From the NCBI GenBank assembly GCA_019634835.1, contig JAHCAO010000002.1:124001-188000 (forward strand): 64,000 bases of DNA, in the 5' to 3' direction. The notes under the pieces were generated by a model. It did not search any database and was not told where the DNA came from. It was given only the letters and a program-made list of their open reading frames with translations. The DNA is from Gammaproteobacteria bacterium (GTDB lineage: Bacteria > Pseudomonadota > Gammaproteobacteria > DSM-16500). Shown here in pieces: positions 55,421-64,000 of the stretch; the first letter of the stretch is position 1, and the number at the start of each line of letters is the position of its first letter. The position numbers and the translations under genes are program-made.

Positions 55421-55437
55421 GTACTAAGAGAATAACC

Positions 55438-57324
55438 ATGATCAGATTACTCGGCGAAATTTCTTTATTCTTCGCTTTGTTTTTTTCCTTCACACAAAGT
55501 GTGTTACCACTAGTTAGTTATTGGCGTAAAAATCCCTATGGACTTGCTTTAGCACGTCCGAGTGCATGGGGGCAATGTATTTTCATTATGGTCGCTTATG
55601 TGTTAATGACCATTGCATTTGGTATTAGTGATTTTTCTATTGCTTATGTCGCTGAAAATTCACATCCCTCTCTGCCACTGATGTATCGATTAACTGCTGT
55701 GTGGGGAGCACATGAAGGTTCTATATTATTATGGATTTTAATTCTCAATATCTGGACAACTGTGTTTAGCCTAGGATCTGTTAATAACTACAAGACTCTC
55801 ACACTCGCTATTCTCGGGCTAATCAGTTTATGTTTCTTATGTTTTTTATTGTTAACCTCCAATCCTTTTTTACCCACGCTAAAATTACAAACAGGGCGTG
55901 ATCTCAATCCATTGCTACAAGATTTCGGGTTTGTCATTCATCCCCCTATGTTATATGCCGGATATGTAGGTTTCTCTGTTGCCTTTGCGATGACACAAGC
56001 CGCTTTAATCCGCGGTAAATTAGATTATGTTTGGGCAACCACTACACGTCAATTTGCCACAGCTGCATGGTGTTTTCTCACCTTTGGCATTACGTTGGGC
56101 AGTTGGTGGGCTTATCGCGTATTAGGATGGGGTGGGTTTTGGTTTTGGGATCCCGTTGAAAATGCCTCGCTTTTACCATGGCTCTCCGGCACTGCGCTAA
56201 TACATGTGCTGATTCTCTGCGAAAAGCGTGATAGTGCAAAAGAGTGGGCAGCATTACTTTCCATTATAAGTTTTGCACTCAGTCTGTTAGGAACATTCTT
56301 AGTACGTTCTGGTGTGTTGGTATCTGCTCACACCTTCGCAAATGATCCAGCACGCGGTATATTTTTATTATTATTACTCGCTATTTTGATTACCGTTGCA
56401 CTTGTAGTTTATGTTACACGTATTTCACAATGCTCCATATCGCACTCAACACGTTTTTTCTTATTATCGCGTGAAATGGCATTACTATTAAATAGCGCTT
56501 TATTATTCATCGCGATGGCGACCGTATTGCTAGGAACACTATACCCTCTAATACTAGATGCCTTGCAACTTGGTGCCATCTCTGTTGGCGCACCCTACTT
56601 CAACACAGTCATGATGCCACTAGTTTTTATTTTAATGATACTCATGGGACTGGGTGTACTTGCTCATTGGCAGCAGCAATCTTTAAAAAATTTATGGTCA
56701 CAGGCATGGAAAAAATTTTTCTTTAGCATCATTGGCGCTGTTATTTTGCTATGGTGTGTCGCTGGTCAACTCAATATTATTGCTATCATCAGTTTGAGTT
56801 TAAGTTTTTGGATCATCATGAGTATCACGAACAGCATACGACTTTTACCTGGCATGTCACTTGCACACACAGGTTTCGCCATTTTAATGATAGGCATTAT
56901 GTTATCTAGCATACTAAACCAAGAACATGATGTTCGTATTAAACCAGGTGATGTAACTACTATTGGACCATATCAATTTTATTTTCTAAACACTCAAGGA
57001 ATCAATGGACCCAACTATCGCGGAATTCAAGCCGAATTTGAAGTCACCAAAAATCGGCGTCATATCGCTAACCTGCGCCCAGAAAAACGAATTTATACTG
57101 TCCGCGAGATGGTGATGACTAAAGTTGATATACATCCCAGTATTTTCCGCGACCTCTACATAGCATTAGGCGAACCGTTAAACGAAGATTATTGGTCAGT
57201 AAGACTTTATTACAAACCTTTTGTACGCTGGATATGGTTTGGCGGCATCATCATGATGATGGGCGGACTGTTATCGATCATAAAACGCAAAGAAAATATC
57301 TTAAAAAAACGAGTGGAAAAATAA
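55438..57324 (+). CDS. ccmF: Haem lyase subunit CcmF
   Basis: A 628-residue membrane protein of the apocytochrome c haem ligation complex. The WWAYRVLGWGGFWFWDPVEN motif (haem handling) and about fifteen membrane segments are visible, and the N-terminal part has the SWWAYRVL family. The ATG at 55438 is preferred to the upstream ATG at 55396, which lies in the loop of a hairpin. ccmG follows with one base between. Confidence 0.95.
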   Translation: MIRLLGEISLFFALFFSFTQSVLPLVSYWRKNPYGLALARPSAWGQCIFIMVAYVLMTIAFGISDFSIAYVAENSHPSLPLMYRLTAVWGAHEGSILLWILILNIWTTVFSLGSVNNYKTLTLAILGLISLCFLCFLLLTSNPFLPTLKLQTGRDLNPLLQDFGFVIHPPMLYAGYVGFSVAFAMTQAALIRGKLDYVWATTTRQFATAAWCFLTFGITLGSWWAYRVLGWGGFWFWDPVENASLLPWLSGTALIHVLILCEKRDSAKEWAALLSIISFALSLLGTFLVRSGVLVSAHTFANDPARGIFLLLLLAILITVALVVYVTRISQCSISHSTRFFLLSREMALLLNSALLFIAMATVLLGTLYPLILDALQLGAISVGAPYFNTVMMPLVFILMILMGLGVLAHWQQQSLKNLWSQAWKKFFFSIIGAVILLWCVAGQLNIIAIISLSLSFWIIMSITNSIRLLPGMSLAHTGFAILMIGIMLSSILNQEHDVRIKPGDVTTIGPYQFYFLNTQGINGPNYRGIQAEFEVTKNRRHIANLRPEKRIYTVREMVMTKVDIHPSIFRDLYIALGEPLNEDYWSVRLYYKPFVRWIWFGGIIMMMGGLLSIIKRKENILKKRVEK

Positions 57325-57325
57325 C

Positions 57326-57862
57326 ATGAATCAACTATATTTATTAAAAAAAATCATTCCTTTCTTGGCATTATTTGCATTATTGGTCTTATTAAGCTGG
57401 GAACTATTTTATTCAAAACCCCGTGAACTACCTTCTGCTTTAATTGGAGAAAATATTCCTTCCTTTACGCTTCCTAATTTATTTCCTGCACAATCCTCAT
57501 TGACGAATAAAGCATTGGCTTCAGGGCATGTCGTACTATTAAATGTCTGGGCAACTTGGTGTGAAGCATGTCAGTATGAACATGCTATGTTAATGAAAAT
57601 TAGTCATGAATATCATATACCTATTTACAGTATTGATTACAAAGACAACACCGCAGACGCTATTCATTGGCTAGAAAAAAATGGTAATCCCTATTTATTA
57701 ACAGGCGATGATAAAACAGGAGACGTTGCTATCGATCTTGGCGTATATGGCACACCTGAAACATTTGTAGTAAATCCAGCAGGAAAAATTATTTACCGCC
57801 ACATAGGGGTGATAGATCAAAAAGTGTGGGACGAGATATTATCTCCTTTGATTAAAACATGA
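57326..57862 (+). CDS. ccmG: Thiol:disulfide interchange protein CcmG (DsbE)
   Basis: A 178-residue membrane-anchored thioredoxin. One N-terminal helix leads to the periplasmic domain with the active-site motif WATWCEACQYE (C-E-A-C). It keeps apocytochrome c thiols reduced for haem attachment. The cis-proline loop GTPETFVV is present. It sits between ccmF and ccmH. Confidence 0.94.
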   Translation: MNQLYLLKKIIPFLALFALLVLLSWELFYSKPRELPSALIGENIPSFTLPNLFPAQSSLTNKALASGHVVLLNVWATWCEACQYEHAMLMKISHEYHIPIYSIDYKDNTADAIHWLEKNGNPYLLTGDDKTGDVAIDLGVYGTPETFVVNPAGKIIYRHIGVIDQKVWDEILSPLIKT

Positions 57863-57870
57863 GGCAATAA

Positions 57871-58299
57871 ATGTCTTTTACAAGAAAAAGAATACTACGG
57901 TTAATTTCTTTTTTTCTATTGATATTGAATCATGCTGTTATCGCATCAGGGCAAGATATTTATCCATTTACTTCTATAGTTGACTCAGCACGATTTCAAG
58001 CACTCACAAAAGAAATACGTTGCGTAGTTTGTCAAAATCAAAATATCGCCGATTCTAATGCGCCGCTCGCAAATGATCTGCGTAAAAAAATCTATCAAAT
58101 GATTTTAGATAATAAATCAAATGAAGAAATTAAAAATTTCCTGGTAAAACGTTATGGTGAATATATTTTATTACAACCCCGATTCAACAAAATCACTATT
58201 GTTTTATGGATGTTTCCACTTGTTGGATTAATATTAATTTTCTTCATTTTGCTTCGTTTTTTTAAGCGACAACACACCGCCATTCATCGTTCATGTTAA
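57871..58299 (+). CDS. ccmH: Cytochrome c-type biogenesis protein CcmH
   Basis: A 142-residue protein with an N-terminal signal anchor, the redox motif RCVVCQNQNIADSNAPLA (CxxC-type pair) and a C-terminal membrane helix. It reduces the apocytochrome. Only the CcmH (CcmL) part is present; a separate ccmI is not seen downstream. Last gene of the cluster. Confidence 0.93.
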   Translation: MSFTRKRILRLISFFLLILNHAVIASGQDIYPFTSIVDSARFQALTKEIRCVVCQNQNIADSNAPLANDLRKKIYQMILDNKSNEEIKNFLVKRYGEYILLQPRFNKITIVLWMFPLVGLILIFFILLRFFKRQHTAIHRSC

Positions 58300-58362
58300 A
58301 CCACTTCATCATATAAACGGCAAATTTTAATTATGGTATATTACCGGTAACATTGACATTAT

Positions 58363-58758
58363 TTATAAAGGCTGTAATTTGTTATCATCATTATTGTCCT
58401 TATCTATATCTGCCTCTTCTTCCTTTGATGGGTTACACTTAAAAAAATAGCTCTTATCTTTGCGCTGCCTTTCAAAATTGTTCTTAGGCAGGACTCCCCC
58501 TGTATACTTTCTAAAAATCCTGTCAATGGCAGAAACACGGGCTTCTTCTTCAGCATCGTTCCTGACATACATGACTCCACATGAAGTCACGTATGGAAGT
58601 AACTCTTTTTTCTTTGGGATATCAATAGGAAGAGATTGTTCAGGAATATTATCCCGAGTATCTTGTAAATCTTTCGCTTGAGAATATTTTAAGCTATCTT
58701 TCTCAGGATCGTCATCTGGCTTGCGTGTCCTTGTACGAGGATACATAGTCGGCTCCAT
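58363..58758 (-). CDS. Short hydrophilic protein of unknown function
   Basis: A 131-residue, highly charged protein with no signal peptide or membrane helix. It starts MEPTMYPRTRTRKPDDDPEK and ends in an Asp/Lys-rich tail. I recognise no family. The middle (PYVTSCGVMYVRNDAEEEARV) is the most structured part. It lies between ccmH and the rimK group on the opposite strand and may be a species-specific effector or a spurious frame; coding is plausible but not secure. Confidence 0.5.
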   Translation of the reverse strand: MEPTMYPRTRTRKPDDDPEKDSLKYSQAKDLQDTRDNIPEQSLPIDIPKKKELLPYVTSCGVMYVRNDAEEEARVSAIDRIFRKYTGGVLPKNNFERQRKDKSYFFKCNPSKEEEADIDKDNNDDNKLQPL

Positions 58759-58856
58759 TGTTATGTAATCCTTTTGACTATATGCTTAACAACTTAAAAT
58801 AATATTAATATTAAAGTAAGATCGGTCAAAATAGAGTTAGATTAAAGGAACGCCGC

Positions 58857-59333
58857 ATGCACCTTAAAGAAAGTATTCAATTAATTAAACCGACACGCAA
58901 GCATGTCCTGATTGGATGGCGAGAGTGGGTTGGCTTGCCTAGTTTAGGCATTAGTAAAATTAAAGCAAAAATAGATACGGGTGCTCGTACTTCTGCACTA
59001 CATGCTTTTTCGCTACGACCGTTCGTTGAAAATAATAAAAACAAAATCCGCTTTGACATTCACCCACTACAGCACAACACAGATAATACCATTACCTGCA
59101 CCGCTGATATCGTGGACAAACGGCTGGTAACAGATTCAGGCGGCCATGAAGAAGAACGCTATGTTATCCAAACACCCATTACAATTGCTGGACAAACTTG
59201 GTCAATTGAGATTACCCTCACCGAGCGAGAAAATATGTTATTTCGAATGTTGTTAGGCAGAAGCGCTCTACGTAAGCGTTTTATTGTTAACCCAGCTCGT
59301 TCTTTTGTGACAACTAAGGCTAATGAAAAATGA
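58857..59333 (+). CDS. Retropepsin-like ATP-dependent zinc protease family protein (RimB-type)
   Basis: A 158-residue protein of the DUF785 family. It contains the aspartic-protease-like signature [15 protein letters not shown] and the later [11 protein letters not shown], as in retropepsins. In Pseudomonas a homolog (RimB) acts with RimK. Here it overlaps rimK by 4 nt (ATGA), so the two should be translated together. The catalytic activity of the family is poorly known. Confidence 0.85.
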   Translation: MHLKESIQLIKPTRKHVLIGWREWVGLPSLGISKIKAKIDTGARTSALHAFSLRPFVENNKNKIRFDIHPLQHNTDNTITCTADIVDKRLVTDSGGHEEERYVIQTPITIAGQTWSIEITLTERENMLFRMLLGRSALRKRFIVNPARSFVTTKANEK

Positions 59334-60238
59334 AAATTGTGATTTTATCGAGGAAACATAATCTTTATTCTACTCAACGATTGATTGAAGCTGCGCAAGC
59401 GCGCGGTCATAGCGCTAACACCATTGATACAATGCGATGCTATATGAATATCACTTCAGCCCGTCCTACCATTCATTATAAAGGTAATGAGTTAGAACAA
59501 TATGATGCTGTCATTCCACGTATTGGCGCTTCTGTTACCTTTTATGGTGCAGCAGTTGTCAGACAACTTGAAATGATGGGTGTATTTTGCGTCAATGATT
59601 CCGTTGCGATTACACGCGGCCGTGACAAATTACGTTCTTTGCAATTATTATCCAAAAAAGGCATAGGGCTACCTATTACAGGATTTGCACATTCCCTTGA
59701 TGAAATAAAAGACCTTATCAAAATGGTTGGAGGCCCACCACTTATCATAAAATTTTTAGAAGGAACACAAGGTATCGGCGTGATTTTAGTCGAAACCACA
59801 AAAGCTGCTCGCAGTGTCCTGGAAGCATTTCTAGGTCTTAAAGTGAATATTATGGTGCAAGAATACATCAAAGAAGCAGGCGGTGCCGATATTCGCTGTT
59901 TTGTAGTGGGTGGAAAAGTGGTTGCTGCCATGCAACGCCAAGCCAAATCTCCTGAGGAATTTCGTTCTAATTTACATCGTGGGGGCATCGCCACGCCTAT
60001 TGATATCACTGAAGAAGAAAGAAACATGGCGGTCCGCACTGCGCACATCATTGGATTAAATGTTGCTGGCATCGATATTGTTCGTTCTAACCGGGGCCCT
60101 TTGATTATGGAAGTCAATGCCTCCCCTGGCTTAGAAGGCATAGAAAAAACAACTGGTATCGATGTCGCCAGTGAAATCATTAAATTTATTGAGAGTGGTA
60201 TAGATAATAATGACAAAGACAGGCGATCAAGAGGATAA
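59330..60238 (+). CDS. rimK: RimK, ribosomal protein S6-modifying ATP-grasp glutamate ligase
   Basis: A 302-residue ATP-grasp ligase that adds glutamates to the C-terminus of ribosomal protein S6 and can make poly-glutamate. Motifs: [27 protein letters not shown], the ATP-binding [14 protein letters not shown], and [19 protein letters not shown] for Mg-ATP. It is preceded by the retropepsin-like gene and followed, on the other strand, by a QEGLA-motif protein gene, a grouping also seen elsewhere. Confidence 0.94.
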   Translation: MKIVILSRKHNLYSTQRLIEAAQARGHSANTIDTMRCYMNITSARPTIHYKGNELEQYDAVIPRIGASVTFYGAAVVRQLEMMGVFCVNDSVAITRGRDKLRSLQLLSKKGIGLPITGFAHSLDEIKDLIKMVGGPPLIIKFLEGTQGIGVILVETTKAARSVLEAFLGLKVNIMVQEYIKEAGGADIRCFVVGGKVVAAMQRQAKSPEEFRSNLHRGGIATPIDITEEERNMAVRTAHIIGLNVAGIDIVRSNRGPLIMEVNASPGLEGIEKTTGIDVASEIIKFIESGIDNNDKDRRSRG

Positions 60239-60239
60239 A

Positions 60240-60325
60240 AAAGGGTGCATGAAGAAGGATATTTTGTATGGACCATTCACTCGCAGACAGGAGTCTGCGA
60301 GAGCAAAACCCAATCCAGGTTTCAC
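60240..60325. repeat. Partial dispersed repeat with AGGA-loop hairpin
   Basis: The left and central part of the element: GGTGCAT terminus, then GGATATTTTGTATG, the hairpin CTCGCAGAC-AGGA-GTCTGCGAG (60280-60301) and GAGCAAAACCCAATCCAGG. The right arm is absent. The hairpin is the most complete of the family (9-bp stem) and differs from copies A and B by paired changes. Confidence 0.78.
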
Positions 60326-60330
60326 TCCAC

Positions 60331-61629
60331 TTACTGCAATATCCCCTTGAAATCCAACGCCAACCGCTTTAAATCAAGTCGGTTCAAGAACAGTGAATAA
60401 ACCATCCAAGCACTGACTGCTGCAATGTCTGTAAACTGAGGTGGCACATATCGAGGCGGTGTAATGATGCCTTCATCAAGCAAATCTGATAATATGTGTA
60501 AATCTTCTAAAGTAGTTTTACCAACAAATAACAATGGAATCCGTTTCACTAAACCACGTTGCACAGCAAGGCGCATAAAATTATAAATTAAAATAAAACC
60601 CTTACTATAAGATAAATCTTTGGTATATGGGCCGCCTTCTGGGGTACTACCGCGAAAGACTCGTATGGTAGATTGATAACTATCACCCTCATCTAATCCT
60701 TGTTCACGACAAAACTGAAAAACATCAAAAAAATTTGCACCTTCTTCTGCCATGTTAACTGCGCTAATACGATTAGTTAACCGTCGTACTCTTCCTGGAT
60801 AGGAAGAAAATGTAAATATCTCCGTAATAATTGCTAAGCCTTCTTGTGTGACGGTTGAAGATGGTGGGCCTTTGCTTAAAAAAGTACATATCGGCTGCGA
60901 CATACCATTCAATGTTGTACCCAAATGCACCCAACCTTCATGGGTTTCAAAGGTGCGAATTTCACGCAAACTAAATTTTAACCCATCATGAATTTTTATC
61001 CGATCTGCACCTGCAGCAGCATCAGCAATAATACCATCACTTAATTCAACACGAATATTTTTTCGATCAGAAAAATAAACACCTAAACGTTCGCTCAGCA
61101 TTGCTACTGCATCCGCGCTGGTATACCTTGGCACATCAGCATCTGTTTTCACTTTATCTTTAATTTTTGCCAGCGTGTTAGTGACTAAGGTAGCTAAGTC
61201 TTTCAATGTCGGTGCACCAACATGAAACGCATCTGCTGAACTTCCATATAGTTCTTGCGAAATTTCAGTGAATCTTGATGTACCACGCGCCTCTAACATA
61301 TCGATCACACGACAATATTCATAACACATACGCTGCATGATGCTACCCACACCGCTATATTGCCCTAGCTGACGACGGATGCTCTTATCGATGTCATGAA
61401 ACTCCGCTTTCTTTTTATCAGGATCAAACGAAAGGGGATTTTTTTGCCTGTAATATTCCTTATCAATAGGAGGTAATTTTTTATACTTACTTTTTATAAA
61501 GTATTCTTCAACGCTTTTATCCCATTTCAATGCATCAAGAATACGAATTGGCTTTTGGGCTGCCACAATTTTTTCAGACAGCTCATAAACGACTTGCTCG
61601 TACTCTCCGACGATCCCAGTATGTGTCAT
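60331..61629 (-). CDS. QEGLA-motif metallopeptidase-like protein (DUF1704; tyrosine carboxypeptidase-like)
   Basis: A 432-residue protein with a HEGWVH metal motif (HExxH type) near residue 240 and a TQEGLAIITE glutamine-glutamate motif downstream, as in the QEGLA family annotated as flavohaemoglobin-expression modulators and related to the eukaryotic tubulin carboxypeptidase MATCAP. The family often lies beside RimK-like genes, as here. Reaction in bacteria is not settled. It begins at an ATG, 130 nt from the long inverted repeat. Confidence 0.82.
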   Translation of the reverse strand: MTHTGIVGEYEQVVYELSEKIVAAQKPIRILDALKWDKSVEEYFIKSKYKKLPPIDKEYYRQKNPLSFDPDKKKAEFHDIDKSIRRQLGQYSGVGSIMQRMCYEYCRVIDMLEARGTSRFTEISQELYGSSADAFHVGAPTLKDLATLVTNTLAKIKDKVKTDADVPRYTSADAVAMLSERLGVYFSDRKNIRVELSDGIIADAAAGADRIKIHDGLKFSLREIRTFETHEGWVHLGTTLNGMSQPICTFLSKGPPSSTVTQEGLAIITEIFTFSSYPGRVRRLTNRISAVNMAEEGANFFDVFQFCREQGLDEGDSYQSTIRVFRGSTPEGGPYTKDLSYSKGFILIYNFMRLAVQRGLVKRIPLLFVGKTTLEDLHILSDLLDEGIITPPRYVPPQFTDIAAVSAWMVYSLFLNRLDLKRLALDFKGILQ

Positions 61630-61757
61630 GGAAAGCAGACCTTTTCTACCTCACATTTCTTAATTATACCTCAAATTTTGTCCATCCTGGGGATTCAATT
61701 AACCTAAATAAACACGCTGAAAAACAAGATCAAAGCCCTAATAACCATAAATGTTCA

Positions 61758-61910
61758 GCGATAGTAGTATCTGAGCCAGCCTACCCCTTGTATTTTTTAT
61801 ATTCGGTCGTAAAAGATGTTTCCCTTCTGACTTTTGCTAAAGTGGACTCCTGTCCACTTTTCCTCATATAAAAAATACAAGGGGTAGGCTGGCTCAGATA
61901 CTACTATCGC
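61758..61910. repeat. 153-nt element with perfect 44-bp inverted repeats
   Basis: Left arm 61758-61801 (GCGATAGTAGTATCTGAGCC at its start) and right arm 61867-61910 are perfect complements over 44 bases; with one bulge the match extends to TGTTC. The 65-nt loop has a 9-bp hairpin AAAGTGGAC-TCCT-GTCCACTTT (61839-61860), whose complement has GGAC-AGGA-GTCC. The arms do not encode a protein. Confidence 0.95.
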
Positions 61911-61917
61911 GAACATA

Positions 61918-62139
61918 CTAATAATCCGCAAATAATGATTTCCTGCGCTCAGACTCAGTTGCACATGGTACGCAAAGTTTAAATCCTAATTTTTGCCTTT
62001 CTCCAGGGATATTATCACCACATTCTATGCAACATTCAGAGCCTTTTGTCCATACAGCGGTGCTCTGGCGAATCTTGCTGAGTGCGCGAGACACTTCACC
62101 ATCAATCAGGTCATTTGCTAAATCAATTTCATCTACCAT
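61918..62139 (-). CDS. DksA/TraR-family C4 zinc-finger protein
   Basis: A 73-residue protein with the C4 zinc finger ECCIECGDNIPGERQKLGFK and LCVPCATESE, the DksA/TraR signature. At this length it resembles TraR, which binds RNA polymerase and mimics DksA plus ppGpp. It might regulate stress or growth-phase genes. It starts 75 nt from rsmE and shares its strand. Confidence 0.85.
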   Translation of the reverse strand: MVDEIDLANDLIDGEVSRALSKIRQSTAVWTKGSECCIECGDNIPGERQKLGFKLCVPCATESERRKSLFADY

Positions 62140-62214
62140 ATCACCACCTCACCTCTAAGTACTAAAAAAGGCGGGTATTCTACTTGAACATGATGATATG
62201 TCAAGAGTAAATCA

Positions 62215-62943
62215 TTACGAAAAATCCCCATAATACAATTGCAAAGCCGTCAAAACAGCAATAGTTGCCGTTTCTGTCCGTAATATCCGCGGGCCTAAAT
62301 TTAAAGGAACAAACCCCTGCTGGACTGCCTCAACCACCTCACGTTCACTTAAACCCCCTTCAGGACCAATAAGCAGAGCCACTGTCGCTTTCTCTGGTAA
62401 TTTTACGGCTGGCAGCTTATTTTTGATATGCGGTGACAACACAAAACAAAAATCTGCCTTAATATAAGACAGCCATTCTTTAAGCGCGACTGGTGCTGCT
62501 ACAGTAGGCAATCGGTTCCGCCCAGATTGCTCACAAGCACTAATCACAATGGCTTGCCAATGCTGTAGACGTTTTTCTTCGCGGCGTTGATCTAACCTCA
62601 CGTTACATCGCTCTGTTACGACCGGAGTAATGTTAGCCGCTCCCAACTCGACTGCTTTTTGTATAATAAAATCCATTTTCTCTCCGTGTGTGAGGCCCTG
62701 AGCCAAATGAATTTTGATAGGAGGCTCTAGTTCGCGCGGCCTAAATTCTATTGTCTCAACTTCAACGTTTTTTTTACCTATATGGGTAATAACAGCCACA
62801 TATTCACCCCCTAGCCCATTAAAAAGCGTCATTTCATCACCCATACGCGCCCGCAGTACTCGTGCAAGATGATGACTCGCTTTATCATCTAAGTTGATTT
62901 TACAGTGAAGCCCAAGAGGAACAGATTGATAAATACGTGACAT
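62215..62943 (-). CDS. rsmE: 16S rRNA (uracil1498-N3)-methyltransferase RsmE
   Basis: A 242-residue SPOUT methyltransferase acting on U1498 of 16S rRNA. The N-terminal PUA-like part has VRAHHLARVLRA-type residues (ASHHLARVLRARMGDE) and the C-terminal knot contains LLIGPEGGLSEREV and LGPRILRTETATIAV. It follows the ferredoxin gene by 7 nt on the same strand. Confidence 0.96.
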   Translation of the reverse strand: MSRIYQSVPLGLHCKINLDDKASHHLARVLRARMGDEMTLFNGLGGEYVAVITHIGKKNVEVETIEFRPRELEPPIKIHLAQGLTHGEKMDFIIQKAVELGAANITPVVTERCNVRLDQRREEKRLQHWQAIVISACEQSGRNRLPTVAAPVALKEWLSYIKADFCFVLSPHIKNKLPAVKLPEKATVALLIGPEGGLSEREVVEAVQQGFVPLNLGPRILRTETATIAVLTALQLYYGDFS

Positions 62944-62950
62944 AATGTGA

Positions 62951-63304
62951 TCAAGAAACTTTAATTAGCATATATTCCTCGACCGGCTGCCCACCAATCA
63001 AGTGTTCTTGTATGATTCTTTCTAACACATCAGGAGTACATGAGTGATACCATACGGCATCAGGATAAACAACAGCAATAGGCCCTTGTTGGCACACTCT
63101 CAAGCAATTCACTTTGGACCGATAAATTCCTCCTTGATCAGTTAAATGCAACTCCTTTAAACGATTTTTGAGATACTCCCAGGATCTTAGTCCAGCTGCA
63201 AGGTCGCAGCACTTAGGTACAGACTGGTCACAGCATAAAAAAATATGCCTTTTAATATCCGCCAAGTGTAATTTTTTGATTTTATACTTTAATGATTCAT
63301 CCAT
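62951..63304 (-). CDS. Thioredoxin-like [2Fe-2S] ferredoxin family protein
   Basis: A 117-residue protein with a thioredoxin-like [2Fe-2S] fold. Cys24/25 and Cys32/33 ([12 protein letters not shown]) and the later [10 protein letters not shown] (Cys67, Cys71) provide the cluster ligands. I chose the ATG at 63304, preceded by AAGG; the longer frame begins at a TTG. The gene precedes rsmE, and its partner oxidoreductase is not in the window. Confidence 0.88.
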   Translation of the reverse strand: MDESLKYKIKKLHLADIKRHIFLCCDQSVPKCCDLAAGLRSWEYLKNRLKELHLTDQGGIYRSKVNCLRVCQQGPIAVVYPDAVWYHSCTPDVLERIIQEHLIGGQPVEEYMLIKVS

Positions 63305-63430
63305 TGCTTGCCAGCCTTTAGCCAAAATGTTGCGTGATTACAACGTCACTTTGTTTAAGTATCATGTGACTTACGTTTATACGATATTCACGTTATTATA
63401 CGCGTTCGAAAAATAGCCAGGTATAAAAAA

Positions 63431-64000
63431 GTGAATAAGCTTTACATCCAAACTCATGGTTGCCAAATGAACGAGTACGATTCCAATAAAATGGCAGACG
63501 TATTATTAGCATCACACCAATTGGTAAAAACAGAAACCCCAGAAGAAGCGGATGTATTACTGCTGAATACCTGTTCAATACGCGAGAAAGCTCAGGAAAA
63601 AGTTTTTTCAGAATTAGGCCGCTGGCGTGCTCTCAAAAATAAAAAACCTCATTTAATCATTGGAGTAGGTGGTTGTGTAGCAAGCCAAGAAGGTGCCGCA
63701 ATCTTACAACGTGCCCCATTTATTGATTTGATTTTCGGTCCCCAAACCATTCATCGCTTAGGTGAAATGCTAATAGAACGAAAACTCAAACAAAAAACTG
63801 TCGTTGATATTAGCTTTCCTGAAATTGAAAAATTTGACCGTCTCCCTGAACCTCGTTCCGACGGCCCTACTGCGTTTGTCACTATCATGGAAGGCTGCAG
63901 TAAGTATTGCAGTTTCTGTGTTGTACCTTATACTCGCGGCGAGGAAATCAGCCGCCCCCTTGATGATGTCTTAGCCGAAATAGTCAGTCTAACCAGACAA
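63431..64000 (+). CDS. miaB: tRNA-2-methylthio-N6-dimethylallyladenosine synthase MiaB, 3' end outside window
   Basis: The first 190 codons of a radical-SAM methylthiotransferase that modifies A37 of tRNAs reading U-codons. The GTG start is nine bases after AGG and gives [20 protein letters not shown], the MiaB N-terminus. Cysteines of the auxiliary cluster are in THGCQ, NTCSIR and GGCVAS; the radical-SAM motif is CSKYCSFC. The gene is divergent from the ferredoxin gene and runs past the window end. Confidence 0.97.
   Translation, partial: MNKLYIQTHGCQMNEYDSNKMADVLLASHQLVKTETPEEADVLLLNTCSIREKAQEKVFSELGRWRALKNKKPHLIIGVGGCVASQEGAAILQRAPFIDLIFGPQTIHRLGEMLIERKLKQKTVVDISFPEIEKFDRLPEPRSDGPTAFVTIMEGCSKYCSFCVVPYTRGEEISRPLDDVLAEIVSLTRQ

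Noticed and set aside
1-64000. tRNA or rRNA genes, CRISPR arrays, insertion sequences with transposase
   Set aside because: I saw no tRNA T-loop pattern, no rRNA sequence, no regularly spaced direct repeats and no transposase motif; only inverted-repeat elements without open frames.

Overview
The window is AT-rich bacterial chromosome with dense, mostly complete genes on both strands. It looks like a Gram-negative gammaproteobacterium: it carries LPS genes (kdsB, waaC, waaF), lipoproteins and outer-membrane proteins, and a cytochrome c maturation cluster. The mix of host-associated genes points to Legionellales (Coxiellaceae- or Berkiella-like) and probably an intracellular life. These genes are phosphatidylcholine synthase, a lysine-rich histone-like protein, split glycine decarboxylase subunits, a U-box protein, a broken cysteine-protease-like gene and large proteins with no recognised family. 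This placement is inference; there is no rRNA or tRNA in the window to test it.

Layout. 1-7 kb: 3' end of trhO, a small secreted cysteine-rich protein, the ergothioneine pair egtB-egtD, a BON-domain lipoprotein, a beta-barrel protein and a GNAT enzyme. 6-12.8 kb: an accessory island with a DMT exporter and LysR regulator facing a tightly overlapping four-gene operon: cupin-MetRS fusion, DAO-type flavoenzyme, flavin N-hydroxylase and GNAT. 12.9-20.7 kb: fabV, a histone-like gene, kdsB, typA, a frameshifted protease-like gene and gloB. 20.8-27.3 kb: a LysR/MFS pair and the gcvT-gcvH-gcvPA-gcvPB operon. 27.7-36 kb: a repeat-rich unknown protein, a ubiquinone hydroxylase, coaBC-dut-algC, radC and rpmB-rpmG. 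36-46 kb: an acyl desaturase, an ABC transporter, an OmpA-type lipoprotein, waaF-waaC, and nhaA-pcs-epimerase. 46-54 kb: pgk-pyk, a phosphoesterase, wrbA, a polysaccharide deacetylase, an FtsX-type permease and the U-box protein. 54-64 kb: ccmCDEFGH, a retropepsin-like/rimK/QEGLA group, a DksA/TraR protein, rsmE, a ferredoxin and the 5' part of miaB.

The main discovery candidate is the 8.0-12.8 kb operon. A cupin domain fused to a MetRS-like domain, next to a DAO-type oxidase and a flavin N-hydroxylase, is the signature of the N-N bond-forming (hydrazine) machinery known from actinobacterial pathways such as s56-p1, triacsin and formycin/pyrazofurin. The fourth gene, a GNAT, could acylate the hydrazine. 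Finding it beside a LysR regulator and an exporter in a Legionellales-like genome suggests an undescribed hydrazine-type metabolite.

The second theme is non-coding. Many gaps between genes hold long inverted repeats (arms 9-44 bp) enclosing smaller hairpins. Several share a core hairpin with an AGGA or AAGA loop, and the stems of different copies differ while staying paired, so base pairing appears to be maintained.
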